From Mediterraneibacter agrestimuris (GTDB taxonomy: Bacteria; Bacillota; Clostridia; Lachnospirales; Lachnospiraceae), in assembly GCF_943193195.1 (NCBI RefSeq), contig NZ_CALPDG010000002.1, forward strand, positions 62,001 through 126,000: a DNA stretch of 64,000 nucleotides, read 5' to 3'. Shown here piece by piece: positions 16,705 to 25,646 of this stretch; the stretch's first letter is position 1, and every line of letters begins with the position of its first letter. Under the pieces are notes generated by a model. It was not told the DNA's origin. It saw only the letters and a program-made list of their open reading frames with translations, and searched no databases. A program made the position numbers and the translations under genes.

Positions 16705-16727
16705 AAATCTAAAAAATTTTTAGATTT
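16705..16727. promoter_or_regulatory. Perfect palindrome upstream of carB
   Basis: Arms AAATCTAAAAA and TTTTTAGATTT (11 bases each) around a single A, 38 bases before the carB -35 element. The arms almost touch, so it is a poor RNA hairpin and a better candidate for a dimeric-protein operator. No known regulator can be named. The rest of the 16608-16835 gap shows only the carB promoter. Confidence 0.45.
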
Positions 16728-16764
16728 TCTGAAAAAGAGTTTGTATAAAAGATGTATTTTGGCA

Positions 16765-16793
16765 TTGCCTGTCTATCTTTTTTCATGTATAAT
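16765..16793 (+). promoter_or_regulatory. Sigma-A promoter of carB
   Basis: TTGCCT at 16765-16770, 17-base spacer, TATAAT at 16788-16793, 42 bases before the chosen start codon. Confidence 0.75.
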
Positions 16794-16835
16794 ACCCAAT
16801 TGAAAATATTGTGAGTGAAGACAGGAGGAAGACAG

Positions 16836-19800
16836 ATGACAAAGAGAAATGACATCCACAAAGTACTGATCATCGGTTCCGGCCCGATTATTATCGGACA
16901 GGCTTGTGAGTTTGACTATTCCGGCACACAGGCTTGTAAAGCATTGAAAAATCTGGGATACGAAATTGTATTGGTGAATTCCAATCCGGCAACGATTATG
17001 ACTGACCCGGAGATTGCTGACGTTACTTATATTGAACCATTGAATGTAAATAGATTAGAGCAGATTATTGCAAAGGAAAGACCAGATGCCTTATTGCCGA
17101 ATCTCGGCGGACAATCCGGTCTTAATTTATGCTCCGAATTAGCCGAAGCAGGTATTTTAGAGAAATATAACGTAGAAGTCATCGGAGTCCAGGTTGACGC
17201 GATTGAACGCGGCGAAGACCGCATCGAGTTCAAGAAAACGATGGACAGCTTAGGCATTGAGATGGCAAGAAGCGAAGTTGCCTATACAGTAGACGAGGCT
17301 CTGGCAATCGCTGATGAACTGGGATATCCGGTCGTTCTTCGCCCTGCTTATACAATGGGCGGCGCCGGCGGCGGGCTGGTATACAATATCGATGAGTTGA
17401 AGACAGTCTGTGCCCGTGGTTTACAGGCAAGCCTTGTAGGTCAGGTGCTTGTAGAGGAATCTATCTTAGGCTGGGAAGAACTGGAACTTGAGGTTGTACG
17501 TGATTCAGAAGGCAATATGATTACCGTGTGTTTTATTGAGAACATCGATCCTCTTGGCGTTCACACCGGAGATTCTTTCTGTTCTGCACCGATGCTCACT
17601 ATTTCAGAAGAAGTACAGAAGCGTTTGCAGGAAAAATCACATAAAGTTGTAGACTCTGTCCAGGTAATCGGCGGCTGTAATGTACAGTGGGCACATGACC
17701 CGAAGACAGACAGAGATATTATTATCGAGATCAACCCGAGAACTTCCCGTTCCTCCGCCCTTGCCTCTAAGGCTACTGGATTCCCGATTGCCCTTGTATC
17801 TGCAATGCTGGCAACAGGACTGACATTGAAGGATATTCCGTGTGGAAAGTACGGCACACTGGACAAATATGTGCCGGATGGAGATTACATTGTGATTAAG
17901 TTCGCACGCTGGGCATTTGAGAAGTTCAAGGGTGTAGAAGACAAACTGGGTACACAGATGCGTGCAGTCGGTGAGGTTATGAGCATCGGTAAGACATTCA
18001 AAGAAGCATTCCAGAAAGCTATCCGTTCACTGGAGACAGGACGCTTTGGACTGGGACATGCAAGGGATTTTGACGGCAGAAGCAAAGAAGAACTTCTGAA
18101 ACTGTTGATCCATGCTACAAGCGAGCGATATTTCGTGATTTATGAGGCTTTGAGAAAAGGCGCCACAATTGAAGAAATCCACGAACTGACTAAGGTAAAA
18201 CATTATTTCCTTGAGCAGATGAAGGAACTGGTGGAAGAGGAAGAGACTCTGCTCTCATTTAAAGGACAGCTTCCGGCAGATGAAGCGCTGGTTTCTGCAA
18301 AGAAGAACGGATTCTCTGACAAGTATTTAAGCCAGATTTTAGAAGTAGATGAGGAAGACATCCGCAATAAGAGAATCAGTCTTGGTGTAGAAGAGGCATG
18401 GGAAGGCGTTCATGTAAGCGGAACAAAAGACAGAGCATATTATTACTCTACCTACAATGCCAAAGATAAGAATCCCATCAGCACAGGAAAGCAGAAGATT
18501 ATGATCTTAGGCGGAGGACCGAACCGTATCGGACAGGGAATCGAGTTTGATTACTGTTGTGTACACGCTTCTCTGGCGCTTAAGAAGCTTGGATTTGAGA
18601 CAATTATTGTAAACTGCAATCCGGAGACTGTTTCCACAGACTATGATACTTCAGATAAGTTGTATTTTGAACCGTTGACACTGGAAGATGTTCTGAGCAT
18701 TTACAAGAAAGAACAGCCGGTAGGCGTGATCGCACAGTTTGGCGGACAGACACCGCTTAACTTGGCTGCTGATCTTGAGAAAAATGGTGTGAAGATATTA
18801 GGAACCGCTCCGTCCGTTATTGATCTGGCAGAGGACCGTGATCTCTTCCGTGAAATGATGGACAAACTGGAGATTCCGATGCCGGAGTCCGGAATGGCAG
18901 TAAACGTAGAGGAAGCGTTGGCGATCGCTGAGAAAATTGGTTATCCGGTAATGGTCCGTCCTTCTTATGTACTGGGCGGACGCGGTATGGAAGTTGTATA
19001 TGACGCGGAAAGTATGGCTGGATATATGGAAGCTGCTGTCGGTGTAACGCCGGACCGTCCGATTCTGATCGATCGTTTCTTAGGACATGCAACAGAGTGT
19101 GAGGCGGATGCGGTAAGTGACGGAACCCATGCATTTGTTCCGGCTGTAATGGAGCATATTGAGCTGGCAGGAGTTCATTCCGGAGACTCTGCATGTATCA
19201 TCCCGTCCAAACATATTTCTGAAGAAAATGTAAAGACAATTAAAGAATACACAAGAAGAATCGCAGAAGAAATGCATGTCAAAGGTCTGATGAATATGCA
19301 GTATGCCATCGAGAACGGCAAAGTATATGTGTTGGAAGCAAATCCACGTGCATCCAGAACCGTACCACTTGTTTCTAAGGTATGCAATATCCGTATGGTG
19401 CCGCTGGCGATTGAGATTGTGACAGCAGAACTGACTGGAAAGCCTTCACCGGTTCCGGCGCTGAAAGAACAGAATATTCCGTATTATGGTGTGAAGGAAG
19501 CTGTTTTTCCATTCAATATGTTTCAGGAGGTAGACCCGCTCTTAGGACCGGAAATGCGTTCTACAGGAGAAGTATTAGGTCTGTCCAAGTCCTTCGGAGA
19601 GGCATTCTATAAGGCACAGGAGGCGACACAGACGAAATTACCGCTTGAGGGAACGGCTCTGATTTCTGTCAGCAACCGGGATAAAGGAGAGGTTGTAGAA
19701 GTAGCACAGGATTTTGCAGACGCAGGATTTGAGATCATCGCATCCAAAGGAACTGCAAAACTACTCAATGAGAATGGAATCAAAGCGGAGAGCATCAAAA

Positions 19801-20060
19801 AGCTGCAGGAAGGCCGTCCGAATATGCTGGATCTGATCACAAACGGTAAAATTGACATTATTGTCAATACTCCGTCAGGAAAAGAGAGCAAAGACGACGA
19901 CAGCTATCTGAGAAAGGGCGCTATCAAGAAAAAAGTTCCGTATGTGACAACTATGGCGGCAGCGAAAGCAGCAGCAAGCGGAATCCGTGCGATTAAGAAA
20001 AATGGCAACAGCGAAGTAAAATCTATCCAAGAGATTCACAGCGAGATTACAGACAAATAG
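16836..20060 (+). CDS. carB: Carbamoyl-phosphate synthase large subunit
   Basis: Makes carbamoyl phosphate from bicarbonate, ATP and ammonia delivered by the CarA glutaminase, feeding pyrimidine and arginine synthesis. The 1,074-residue protein has two ATP-grasp halves (VLIIGSGPIIIGQACEFDYSG near 10 and its repeat MILGGGPNRIGQGIEFDYC near 555) and a C-terminal MGS-like allosteric domain (about 935-1074, FEIIASKGTAKLL). The ATG at 16836 follows AGGAGG; the GTG at 16815 lies upstream of that site. carA and other pyr or arg genes are absent from the window, so carB is transcribed alone from its own promoter to a strong terminator. Confidence 0.97.
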   Translation: MTKRNDIHKVLIIGSGPIIIGQACEFDYSGTQACKALKNLGYEIVLVNSNPATIMTDPEIADVTYIEPLNVNRLEQIIAKERPDALLPNLGGQSGLNLCSELAEAGILEKYNVEVIGVQVDAIERGEDRIEFKKTMDSLGIEMARSEVAYTVDEALAIADELGYPVVLRPAYTMGGAGGGLVYNIDELKTVCARGLQASLVGQVLVEESILGWEELELEVVRDSEGNMITVCFIENIDPLGVHTGDSFCSAPMLTISEEVQKRLQEKSHKVVDSVQVIGGCNVQWAHDPKTDRDIIIEINPRTSRSSALASKATGFPIALVSAMLATGLTLKDIPCGKYGTLDKYVPDGDYIVIKFARWAFEKFKGVEDKLGTQMRAVGEVMSIGKTFKEAFQKAIRSLETGRFGLGHARDFDGRSKEELLKLLIHATSERYFVIYEALRKGATIEEIHELTKVKHYFLEQMKELVEEEETLLSFKGQLPADEALVSAKKNGFSDKYLSQILEVDEEDIRNKRISLGVEEAWEGVHVSGTKDRAYYYSTYNAKDKNPISTGKQKIMILGGGPNRIGQGIEFDYCCVHASLALKKLGFETIIVNCNPETVSTDYDTSDKLYFEPLTLEDVLSIYKKEQPVGVIAQFGGQTPLNLAADLEKNGVKILGTAPSVIDLAEDRDLFREMMDKLEIPMPESGMAVNVEEALAIAEKIGYPVMVRPSYVLGGRGMEVVYDAESMAGYMEAAVGVTPDRPILIDRFLGHATECEADAVSDGTHAFVPAVMEHIELAGVHSGDSACIIPSKHISEENVKTIKEYTRRIAEEMHVKGLMNMQYAIENGKVYVLEANPRASRTVPLVSKVCNIRMVPLAIEIVTAELTGKPSPVPALKEQNIPYYGVKEAVFPFNMFQEVDPLLGPEMRSTGEVLGLSKSFGEAFYKAQEATQTKLPLEGTALISVSNRDKGEVVEVAQDFADAGFEIIASKGTAKLLNENGIKAESIKKLQEGRPNMLDLITNGKIDIIVNTPSGKESKDDDSYLRKGAIKKKVPYVTTMAAAKAAASGIRAIKKNGNSEVKSIQEIHSEITDK

Positions 20061-20090
20061 TTGTAGTTCAGCATGATTGCGGAATAGGAC

Positions 20091-20141
20091 AAAAACGCCG
20101 CACATACACTTTTTATAAAAAGACGTATGTGTGGCGTTTTT
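20091..20141 (+). terminator. Intrinsic terminator of carB, abutting yqfC
   Basis: A long stem (AAAAACGCC-G-CACATAC at 20091-20107 with GTATGTG-T-GGCGTTTTT at 20125-20141) closes around an AT-rich loop and ends in T5, immediately before the yqfC ATG. The left arm also contains CATACACT (20103-20110), an exact match to the sigma-E -10 consensus, so the hairpin may double as promoter DNA for the sporulation genes. Confidence 0.8.
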
Positions 20142-20423
20142 ATGAAACATGAAAAAGAAAGTGAACATTTGAAAGAACGACTTGTTTCTGCCGCAAATAT
20201 GCCGAAAGACGTTGTTCTTGGTGCTTCGGTAATTACTGTTTTGGGAACAAGTGAAGTTTGTATTGAAAATTACCGCGGAATTATCGAATATACGGACACT
20301 TTGATCCGGGTACAGACAAAAGGGAAACAAATTCGGTTAAGCGGAAAGCATCTGCAGATAGAATATTATACAAATGATGAGATGAAAATTATAGGATGTA
20401 TTTGTTCCTTTGAGTTTTGCTGA
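20142..20423 (+). CDS. yqfC: YabP/YqfC-family sporulation protein
   Basis: 93 residues; a small beta-rich protein of the YabP/YqfC family, made in the mother cell under sigma-E in Bacillus. Family pattern: SVITVLGTSEVCIENYRGI (about 34-52), then YTDTLIRVQTKGKQIRLSGKHLQI. The following gene is yqfD, the standard partner. The start is uncertain: ATG 20142 directly follows the T run of the carB terminator and has no Shine-Dalgarno sequence; an in-frame ATG at 20127 also lacks one. If transcription begins at the sigma-E-like site, the leader would be only about 25 bases. Confidence 0.85.
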   Translation: MKHEKESEHLKERLVSAANMPKDVVLGASVITVLGTSEVCIENYRGIIEYTDTLIRVQTKGKQIRLSGKHLQIEYYTNDEMKIIGCICSFEFC

Positions 20424-20475
20424 CAGATAAGATATGGACACAAAACAAGTATGAGGCAGAAAGGAAACAGAAATT

Positions 20476-21783
20476 GTGATACAAAAAATCTTGCGTTATA
20501 CACGTGGATATGTAAAAGTACAGGTGCAGGGCTATTCAACGGAACGTTTCCTGAACCTGTGCAGCCATCATCAGATTTATATATGGGGACTGGAACCAAA
20601 AGGCGATACATACGAATTGTATATGACTTTGCAGGGATTTCAAAAACTCCGCCCCCTTGCCCGCAAAACCCATACAAAGGTGACTCTTGTCCAACGATAC
20701 GGCCTGCCTTTTTTTATTTACCGCAACCGGCAGAGACAGGCATTTCTGGCAGGTATCATTCTTTGTATCTGCCTGCTTTTTTGCTATTCCTCCTTCATCT
20801 GGGATATTCATTTTGAAGGAAATGAAAAGTGGACGAATGAAACACTGCTGGAGTTTTTGGAAACTAAAAATGTAACTCCTGCAATGCCAAAGCGTAAAGT
20901 AGATTGTTCGCAGATCGTAAAGGACATACGTGCACAATACAATGATATTGTCTGGGTTTCAGCATCCATTGACGGAAGCAGGCTGCGGATACAGATTAAA
21001 GAAAATGAAGATACTTTTCAGGAAAACGAGGAAGATATAAAGCAAAATACAGCCAGTGCCGTGTCTGGTCAAGTCAGCCAGGAAGAGAATGCCGGAAAAA
21101 AGGAAGATGGTAATTCCCTGCAGCCTACAGATCTGGTTGCGTCCGAAGACGGTATCATTACCTCTATGATCACACGCAGCGGTACACCTTTGGTTCATGT
21201 TGGTGATACAGTGAAAAAGGGCGATATTCTCGTTTCGGGAAGAGTTGAAGTCTTAAATGACGCAAAAGAAATCATTGATTATCAATACCGGGAATCAGAT
21301 GCAGATATTTATGCAGATACGGAGATGATTTATCAGGATTCTATGCCTCTTACTTATCAGGAGAAGCATTATAATTCAAAAAAACAGAGAAAAGCATGGT
21401 ATATCAAACTTGGTTCACGTATGATTTCTGTCGGTTTTACAAAAACTAAAGATCAAACATGTGAGTTGTATACTTCGGAACATCAGCTAAAACTGGGAGA
21501 GAGCTTTTACCTTCCGGTCTCCTATGGAGAAATCCATATAAAACCGTATACAACAAAACCGGAAAAATATACAAAAGAAGAGCTTCAAGTATGTTTGACG
21601 GAAAAATTTAACAGCTTTTTAGAAGATTTAACAGAAAAGGGTATTCAAATTTATAAAAATGATGTTAAAATACATGTGAGCGAAAATTCTGCCGCTGCAA
21701 AAGGCATATTATATCTGAACAAACCGATTACTGAAGCGGCGGATACGGAAATACTTGAAATTGAAAGGGACGAATTGAAATGA
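20476..21783 (+). CDS. yqfD: Sporulation protein YqfD
   Basis: 435-residue bitopic membrane protein needed for sporulation in Bacillus. Visible layout: cytoplasmic N-terminus (about 1-90), membrane helix near 93-113 (AFLAGIILCICLLFCYSSFIW region), then an extracytoplasmic part with a POTRA/FtsQ-like start (WDIHFEGNEKWTNETLLEFL) and a lipoyl/hairpin-like segment (GIITSMITRSGTPLVHVGDTVKKGDILVSG). It starts with GTG after AAAGGAAA. The stop overlaps the phoH start (ATGA), making one sporulation and RNA-processing operon. Confidence 0.9.
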   Translation: MIQKILRYTRGYVKVQVQGYSTERFLNLCSHHQIYIWGLEPKGDTYELYMTLQGFQKLRPLARKTHTKVTLVQRYGLPFFIYRNRQRQAFLAGIILCICLLFCYSSFIWDIHFEGNEKWTNETLLEFLETKNVTPAMPKRKVDCSQIVKDIRAQYNDIVWVSASIDGSRLRIQIKENEDTFQENEEDIKQNTASAVSGQVSQEENAGKKEDGNSLQPTDLVASEDGIITSMITRSGTPLVHVGDTVKKGDILVSGRVEVLNDAKEIIDYQYRESDADIYADTEMIYQDSMPLTYQEKHYNSKKQRKAWYIKLGSRMISVGFTKTKDQTCELYTSEHQLKLGESFYLPVSYGEIHIKPYTTKPEKYTKEELQVCLTEKFNSFLEDLTEKGIQIYKNDVKIHVSENSAAAKGILYLNKPITEAADTEILEIERDELK

Positions 21784-22769
21784 GTCTATCGGAACTAATG
21801 ATCGATATACCGACAGAGCATGAACGAAATATATTCGGGCAATTTGACGCGTATGCGAAGAAGATCGAGCGTACTTTCTGCGTAACATTGATCGCACGGG
21901 ACGGCGCGGTGAAAATATTAGGAGAACAAAAATATGCCGACAAGGCAAGGCGTGTTCTTACGCAGCTTGTGGAACTGTCTGCACGGGGCAATACTATTAC
22001 CGACCAGAATGTAGATTACGCTATATCACTTGTATTTGAGGATAATGAAGAGAAAATTGTAGAGATTGATAAAGATCTGATCTGCCACACTTTACAGGGA
22101 AGACCAATCAAACCAAAGACACTGGGACAGAAGAAATATGTGGATGCCATCCGCAAAGATATGATCACCTTCGGGCTGGGACCTGCGGGAACCGGTAAGA
22201 CGTATCTGGCGATGGCGATGGCGATCACTGCATTTAAAAGTAATGAGGTGGAGCGGATCATTCTGACCCGTCCCGCGATCGAAGCCGGAGAGAAGCTGGG
22301 ATTCCTTCCCGGGGATCTGCAAAGCAAGATCGATCCGTATCTTCGGCCATTATATGACGCCCTTTATCAGATTATGGGAGCGGAGAGCTTTATTAAGAAT
22401 TCTGAAAAGGGACTGATAGAGGTAGCGCCCCTTGCCTATATGAGAGGACGTACACTGGACAATGCATTTATCATACTGGATGAGGCACAGAACACAACGC
22501 CCGCACAGATGAAAATGTTTCTGACCCGTATCGGATTCGGCTCCAAAGTGGTCATTACCGGTGACTCTACACAAAAGGACTTACCGGCGGGCACTGTATC
22601 CGGTCTGGATGTGGCAGTGAAGGTTGTGAAGAATCTGGATGATATCAGTATCTGTACACTGTCCAGTAAGGACGTTGTGCGTCATCCCCTTGTACAAAAG
22701 ATTGTCAAAGCATATGAAGAGTACGAGAAGAAAGGAATGCGAAGCCCTAAGGGCGGCAAACGGAATTAA
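21780..22769 (+). CDS. phoH: PhoH-family ATPase
   Basis: Cytosolic P-loop ATPase (YbeZ/PhoH type), often with helicase-like roles in ribosome or RNA metabolism together with YbeY. 329 residues: N-terminal KH-like region, Walker A GPAGTGKTYLA (about 139-149), Walker B FIILDEAQNTT (about 231-241), and a conserved TRIGFGSKVVITGDSTQ sensor segment. It overlaps yqfD by four bases and ybeY starts 3 bases after it, the widely conserved phoH-ybeY pairing. Confidence 0.95.
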   Translation: MSLSELMIDIPTEHERNIFGQFDAYAKKIERTFCVTLIARDGAVKILGEQKYADKARRVLTQLVELSARGNTITDQNVDYAISLVFEDNEEKIVEIDKDLICHTLQGRPIKPKTLGQKKYVDAIRKDMITFGLGPAGTGKTYLAMAMAITAFKSNEVERIILTRPAIEAGEKLGFLPGDLQSKIDPYLRPLYDALYQIMGAESFIKNSEKGLIEVAPLAYMRGRTLDNAFIILDEAQNTTPAQMKMFLTRIGFGSKVVITGDSTQKDLPAGTVSGLDVAVKVVKNLDDISICTLSSKDVVRHPLVQKIVKAYEEYEKKGMRSPKGGKRN

Positions 22770-22771
22770 TC

Positions 22772-23278
22772 ATGAGTTTATATGTGGAAGAGGAAGGAAG
22801 TCTGGTATTGCCGGAAGATGTAGATGCAGAAAATACGGCTGAAATGGTCATAAAAGCCGCGCTTGATTATATTGGCTGTCCTTATGAAGCGGAGGTCAAT
22901 CTTCTTTTGACAACAGATAATGAGATACAGGAAATGAACAAAATGTTCCGGGAATTGGACAAGTCTACGGATGTCCTTTCTTTTCCTATGCTGGAATATG
23001 AAATCCCGGGGGAATTTGAAATTTTTGAAAAACAGGCAGAGGATGCCTTCAATCCGGAATCGGGAGAACTGATGCTGGGAGATATTGTGATTTCCAAAAA
23101 TAAGGTGATCGCACAGGCAGAGGCTTACGGACATTCTCCGAAAAGAGAATTTGCCTTTTTGATCGCACACAGTATGCTTCATCTATTTGGCTTTGACCAC
23201 ATGGAAGAGGACGAACGTGTTGTTATGGAGCAAAAACAACGGGAAATCATGGAAAAAGTACAAATCCCGCGAGAATAA
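22772..23278 (+). CDS. ybeY: Endoribonuclease YbeY (rRNA maturation factor)
   Basis: Zinc-dependent single-strand RNase for 16S rRNA 3' end maturation and ribosome quality control. The 168-residue protein carries the family metal motif H-x3-H-x5-H as HSMLHLFGFDH (about 131-141) plus the TDVLSFPM and LGDIVIS blocks. There is almost no Shine-Dalgarno sequence; translation is likely coupled to phoH, whose stop is 3 bases upstream. Confidence 0.96.
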   Translation: MSLYVEEEGSLVLPEDVDAENTAEMVIKAALDYIGCPYEAEVNLLLTTDNEIQEMNKMFRELDKSTDVLSFPMLEYEIPGEFEIFEKQAEDAFNPESGELMLGDIVISKNKVIAQAEAYGHSPKREFAFLIAHSMLHLFGFDHMEEDERVVMEQKQREIMEKVQIPRE

Positions 23279-23291
23279 ATGGAGGAAATAA

Positions 23292-24968
23292 ATGGCTGAG
23301 CCACAGATGAACCACAAAAGAAAAAAGAAGGATGATTTCCTGATGCAGGGAATGATTCTGTCAGTTGCGATGGTGGTGACAAAAGTCATCGGTGTTGCAT
23401 ACCGAATCCCGCTGACCAATATTCTCGGGGACGAGGGAAACGGATTTTACGGTTATGCCTTTGAAGTATATGCGATGGCATTGATGCTGTCCAGCTTAAG
23501 TCTCCCAACGGTAGTTTCCAAACTGGTTTCTGCAAGAATTGCAATGGGGCAGAGACGCAATGCATTTCGTGTATTTTTATGCTCCATGGCTTTTTCTCTG
23601 GCAGTGGGAGTTTTTATTTCACTGGTGATTTTTTTCGGGGCTGGCGCGATTTCTTCAAATATTATGAAATCTCCTTTGAGCATATATGCCCTTAGAGTAT
23701 TGGCGGTGGGATTGTTTATCGTTGCTGTGCTGGGAGTTTTAAGAGGATATTTTCAGGGATTGGGAAGCATGATGCCGACGGCGGTTTCTCAGATTATTGA
23801 GCAGTTGGTTAATGCAGTTGTCAGTATTGCCGGCGCAAGTATTTTATATAAGATTGGAATGAAAGCCGGAGAAAAAAACGGGGAAGAGCTATTAGGTCCG
23901 GCTTACGGAGCGGCGGGAGGAACCCTTGGAACAGTAATAGGGGCAGTATCTGCACTTTTATTTTTGTTGTTTTGTTTTTATATGTTCAAAGGAAATATCA
24001 AACGTGGAATTGCAACAGACAGGTCACGTAAAAAAGAGCGGTATCAGAGAATTTTAAAAATTCTGATTCTGACCAGTATTCCGATTATTTTCAGCACGGC
24101 TATTTATAATATCAATCAGATTTTGGACTTAAAGATTTTTAACGACATTATGTCAGCTCAGGGATTTACAGAAAAAGAATATATGGCAATGCAGGGAATA
24201 TATACAGGTAAATATAATCCACTGATCAGTGTGCCTCTGGCAGTGGCAAACGGTCTGGCAGCTTCAGTAATTCCTAGTATGACCAAGGCTGTTACGACAG
24301 GAGAAAGAAAGCAGATTTATAGTAAAATTGATCAGACAATCCGTTTTACACTGATGATCGCAATTCCATGTTTTGTTGGATTTGTTGTTCTGGCATCTCC
24401 GCTGATGGTTCTCCTGTATAATGACGCAAGTAAAACCCCGGCTCTTATGCTCGCGCTGGGAGCGGTGACAGTTGTGCTTTATTCTTGGTCAACGGTATCC
24501 AATTCTATTTTACAGGGACTGGATCAGATGACTACGGCAGCAAAAAATGCAGGAATTTCACTTGTTGTACATCTTATAGCATTGTATTTGATGCTGGTTG
24601 TATTCAAATGGAATATTTACGCACTGGTAATCAGCAATATTGTGTTTGCTCTGTGTATGTGTCTGCTAAATGACCGGGCAATACATAGGACATGCGGGTA
24701 TGAGCAGGAGATAGACCGGACATTTATCAAACCATTGATTGCCGCTGTACTCATGGGAATCGTAACATATATTGTTCACCTGATTCTGGATATCTTTATC
24801 GGTGGAAGATTTATCCCGGCGATCATCGCAGTTCTTGCGGCAATGGTTGTATATGCGGTCGGGGTTTTGAAGCTGGGTGTTCTTTCCCGCGCGGATATCA
24901 AAGATTTGCCTCAGGGACACCGGATTTACAGAATCTGCAGAAAGCTGCATCTTTTGCCTGACAGATAA
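23292..24968 (+). CDS. Polysaccharide/lipid flippase of the SpoVB-MurJ (MOP) family
   Basis: 558-residue polytopic membrane protein, about 14 hydrophobic helices, of the polysaccharide-biosynthesis/SpoVB group (GVAYRIPLTNILGDEGNGFYGYAFEVY near 35-62). SpoVB-type members flip lipid-linked cell-wall or spore-cortex precursors. Placed after yqfC-yqfD-phoH-ybeY and before a BofC-like gene, so a sporulation role is plausible, but a general MurJ-like lipid II or exopolysaccharide role cannot be excluded. GGAGG precedes the ATG. Confidence 0.85.
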   Translation: MAEPQMNHKRKKKDDFLMQGMILSVAMVVTKVIGVAYRIPLTNILGDEGNGFYGYAFEVYAMALMLSSLSLPTVVSKLVSARIAMGQRRNAFRVFLCSMAFSLAVGVFISLVIFFGAGAISSNIMKSPLSIYALRVLAVGLFIVAVLGVLRGYFQGLGSMMPTAVSQIIEQLVNAVVSIAGASILYKIGMKAGEKNGEELLGPAYGAAGGTLGTVIGAVSALLFLLFCFYMFKGNIKRGIATDRSRKKERYQRILKILILTSIPIIFSTAIYNINQILDLKIFNDIMSAQGFTEKEYMAMQGIYTGKYNPLISVPLAVANGLAASVIPSMTKAVTTGERKQIYSKIDQTIRFTLMIAIPCFVGFVVLASPLMVLLYNDASKTPALMLALGAVTVVLYSWSTVSNSILQGLDQMTTAAKNAGISLVVHLIALYLMLVVFKWNIYALVISNIVFALCMCLLNDRAIHRTCGYEQEIDRTFIKPLIAAVLMGIVTYIVHLILDIFIGGRFIPAIIAVLAAMVVYAVGVLKLGVLSRADIKDLPQGHRIYRICRKLHLLPDR

Positions 24969-25062
24969 ATATAAGACCGCAGTTTGGCATGGATGTTTCA
25001 TCAGATAATGTATAAAACTATACGGAAAAACCAATACTGTAGAAAAAAGGAGTGAAGTCCTG

Positions 25063-25422
25063 ATGAAAAAAAGCTACTGTATTGGTTTTTTTGCGGCTGT
25101 TTTTTTGTTTGTATTCTGTCTGGGGGTTGGTTATCAGCTCAGCTATCAATATGTGATGGAACGGCAGGAGGCCCGCCTTAAAGAGGAACAAAGAGTAGAG
25201 ACTGTAACGACAAAAGGAGAAGCGCAGAAAAATGATGGATATTATGTGATGGAACTGCACGGATATGTAGTAGTTTATTTGAGTGATAAAGAAACTCTGT
25301 ATGAAATGACGGAAATCAGCATGCTGGATTTGCCGGAGGAAGTGCAGGAAGAGGTACGTACGGGGAAATATCTTGAAACAACACGGGAATTATATGGTTT
25401 TTTGGAAAATTATTCAAGTTAA
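25063..25422 (+). CDS. BofC C-terminal-domain-like membrane-anchored protein
   Basis: 119 residues with an N-terminal membrane anchor (about 5-26) followed by a compact domain: GYYVMELHGYVVVYLSDKE, then MTEISMLDLPEEVQEEVRTG and a terminal helix ending in YGFLENYSS. This layout resembles the C-terminal domain of BofC, a forespore intermembrane-space regulator of pro-sigma-K processing, but length and pairing differ and the assignment is from memory. AAAAGGAG precedes the ATG. It closes the sporulation-related group. Confidence 0.6.
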   Translation: MKKSYCIGFFAAVFLFVFCLGVGYQLSYQYVMERQEARLKEEQRVETVTTKGEAQKNDGYYVMELHGYVVVYLSDKETLYEMTEISMLDLPEEVQEEVRTGKYLETTRELYGFLENYSS

Positions 25423-25498
25423 TGTTGTATTATCAACTCGATTGTCCGGTCTGTAAAAGTTTTCAGTAACTATTCAGCCTTTCGGCTTCATAGTCACT

Positions 25499-25522
25499 AA
25501 AAAACGTCCACTGGACGTTTTT
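25499..25522 (+). terminator. Intrinsic terminator of the yqfD-phoH-BofC-like operon
   Basis: AAAACGTCC (25501-25509), loop ACT, GGACGTTTT (25513-25521), then T. It sits about 80 bases after the BofC-like stop. Confidence 0.75.
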
Positions 25523-25596
25523 GTCGTATGCATGGCAACTGAATCCGCCCTATTTTAAGTTCACCTACGGTGAAAGGGCAGATTCTATTTCTCCAG

Positions 25597-25646
25597 CACA
25601 CGTTTTTACAGAGTTTGCAGCAAGTGCAAACTCCTATGCTGAACTG
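25597..25646. repeat. Dispersed hairpin repeat, copy 1
   Basis: 50 bases matching 61963-62012 at 47 positions. The core GAGTTTGCA-GCAAG-TGCAAACTC (25611-25633) is a perfect 9-pair stem with 5-base loop. The two copies lie about 36 kb apart in unrelated intergenic regions, indicating a genome-wide palindromic repeat family. Confidence 0.8.
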
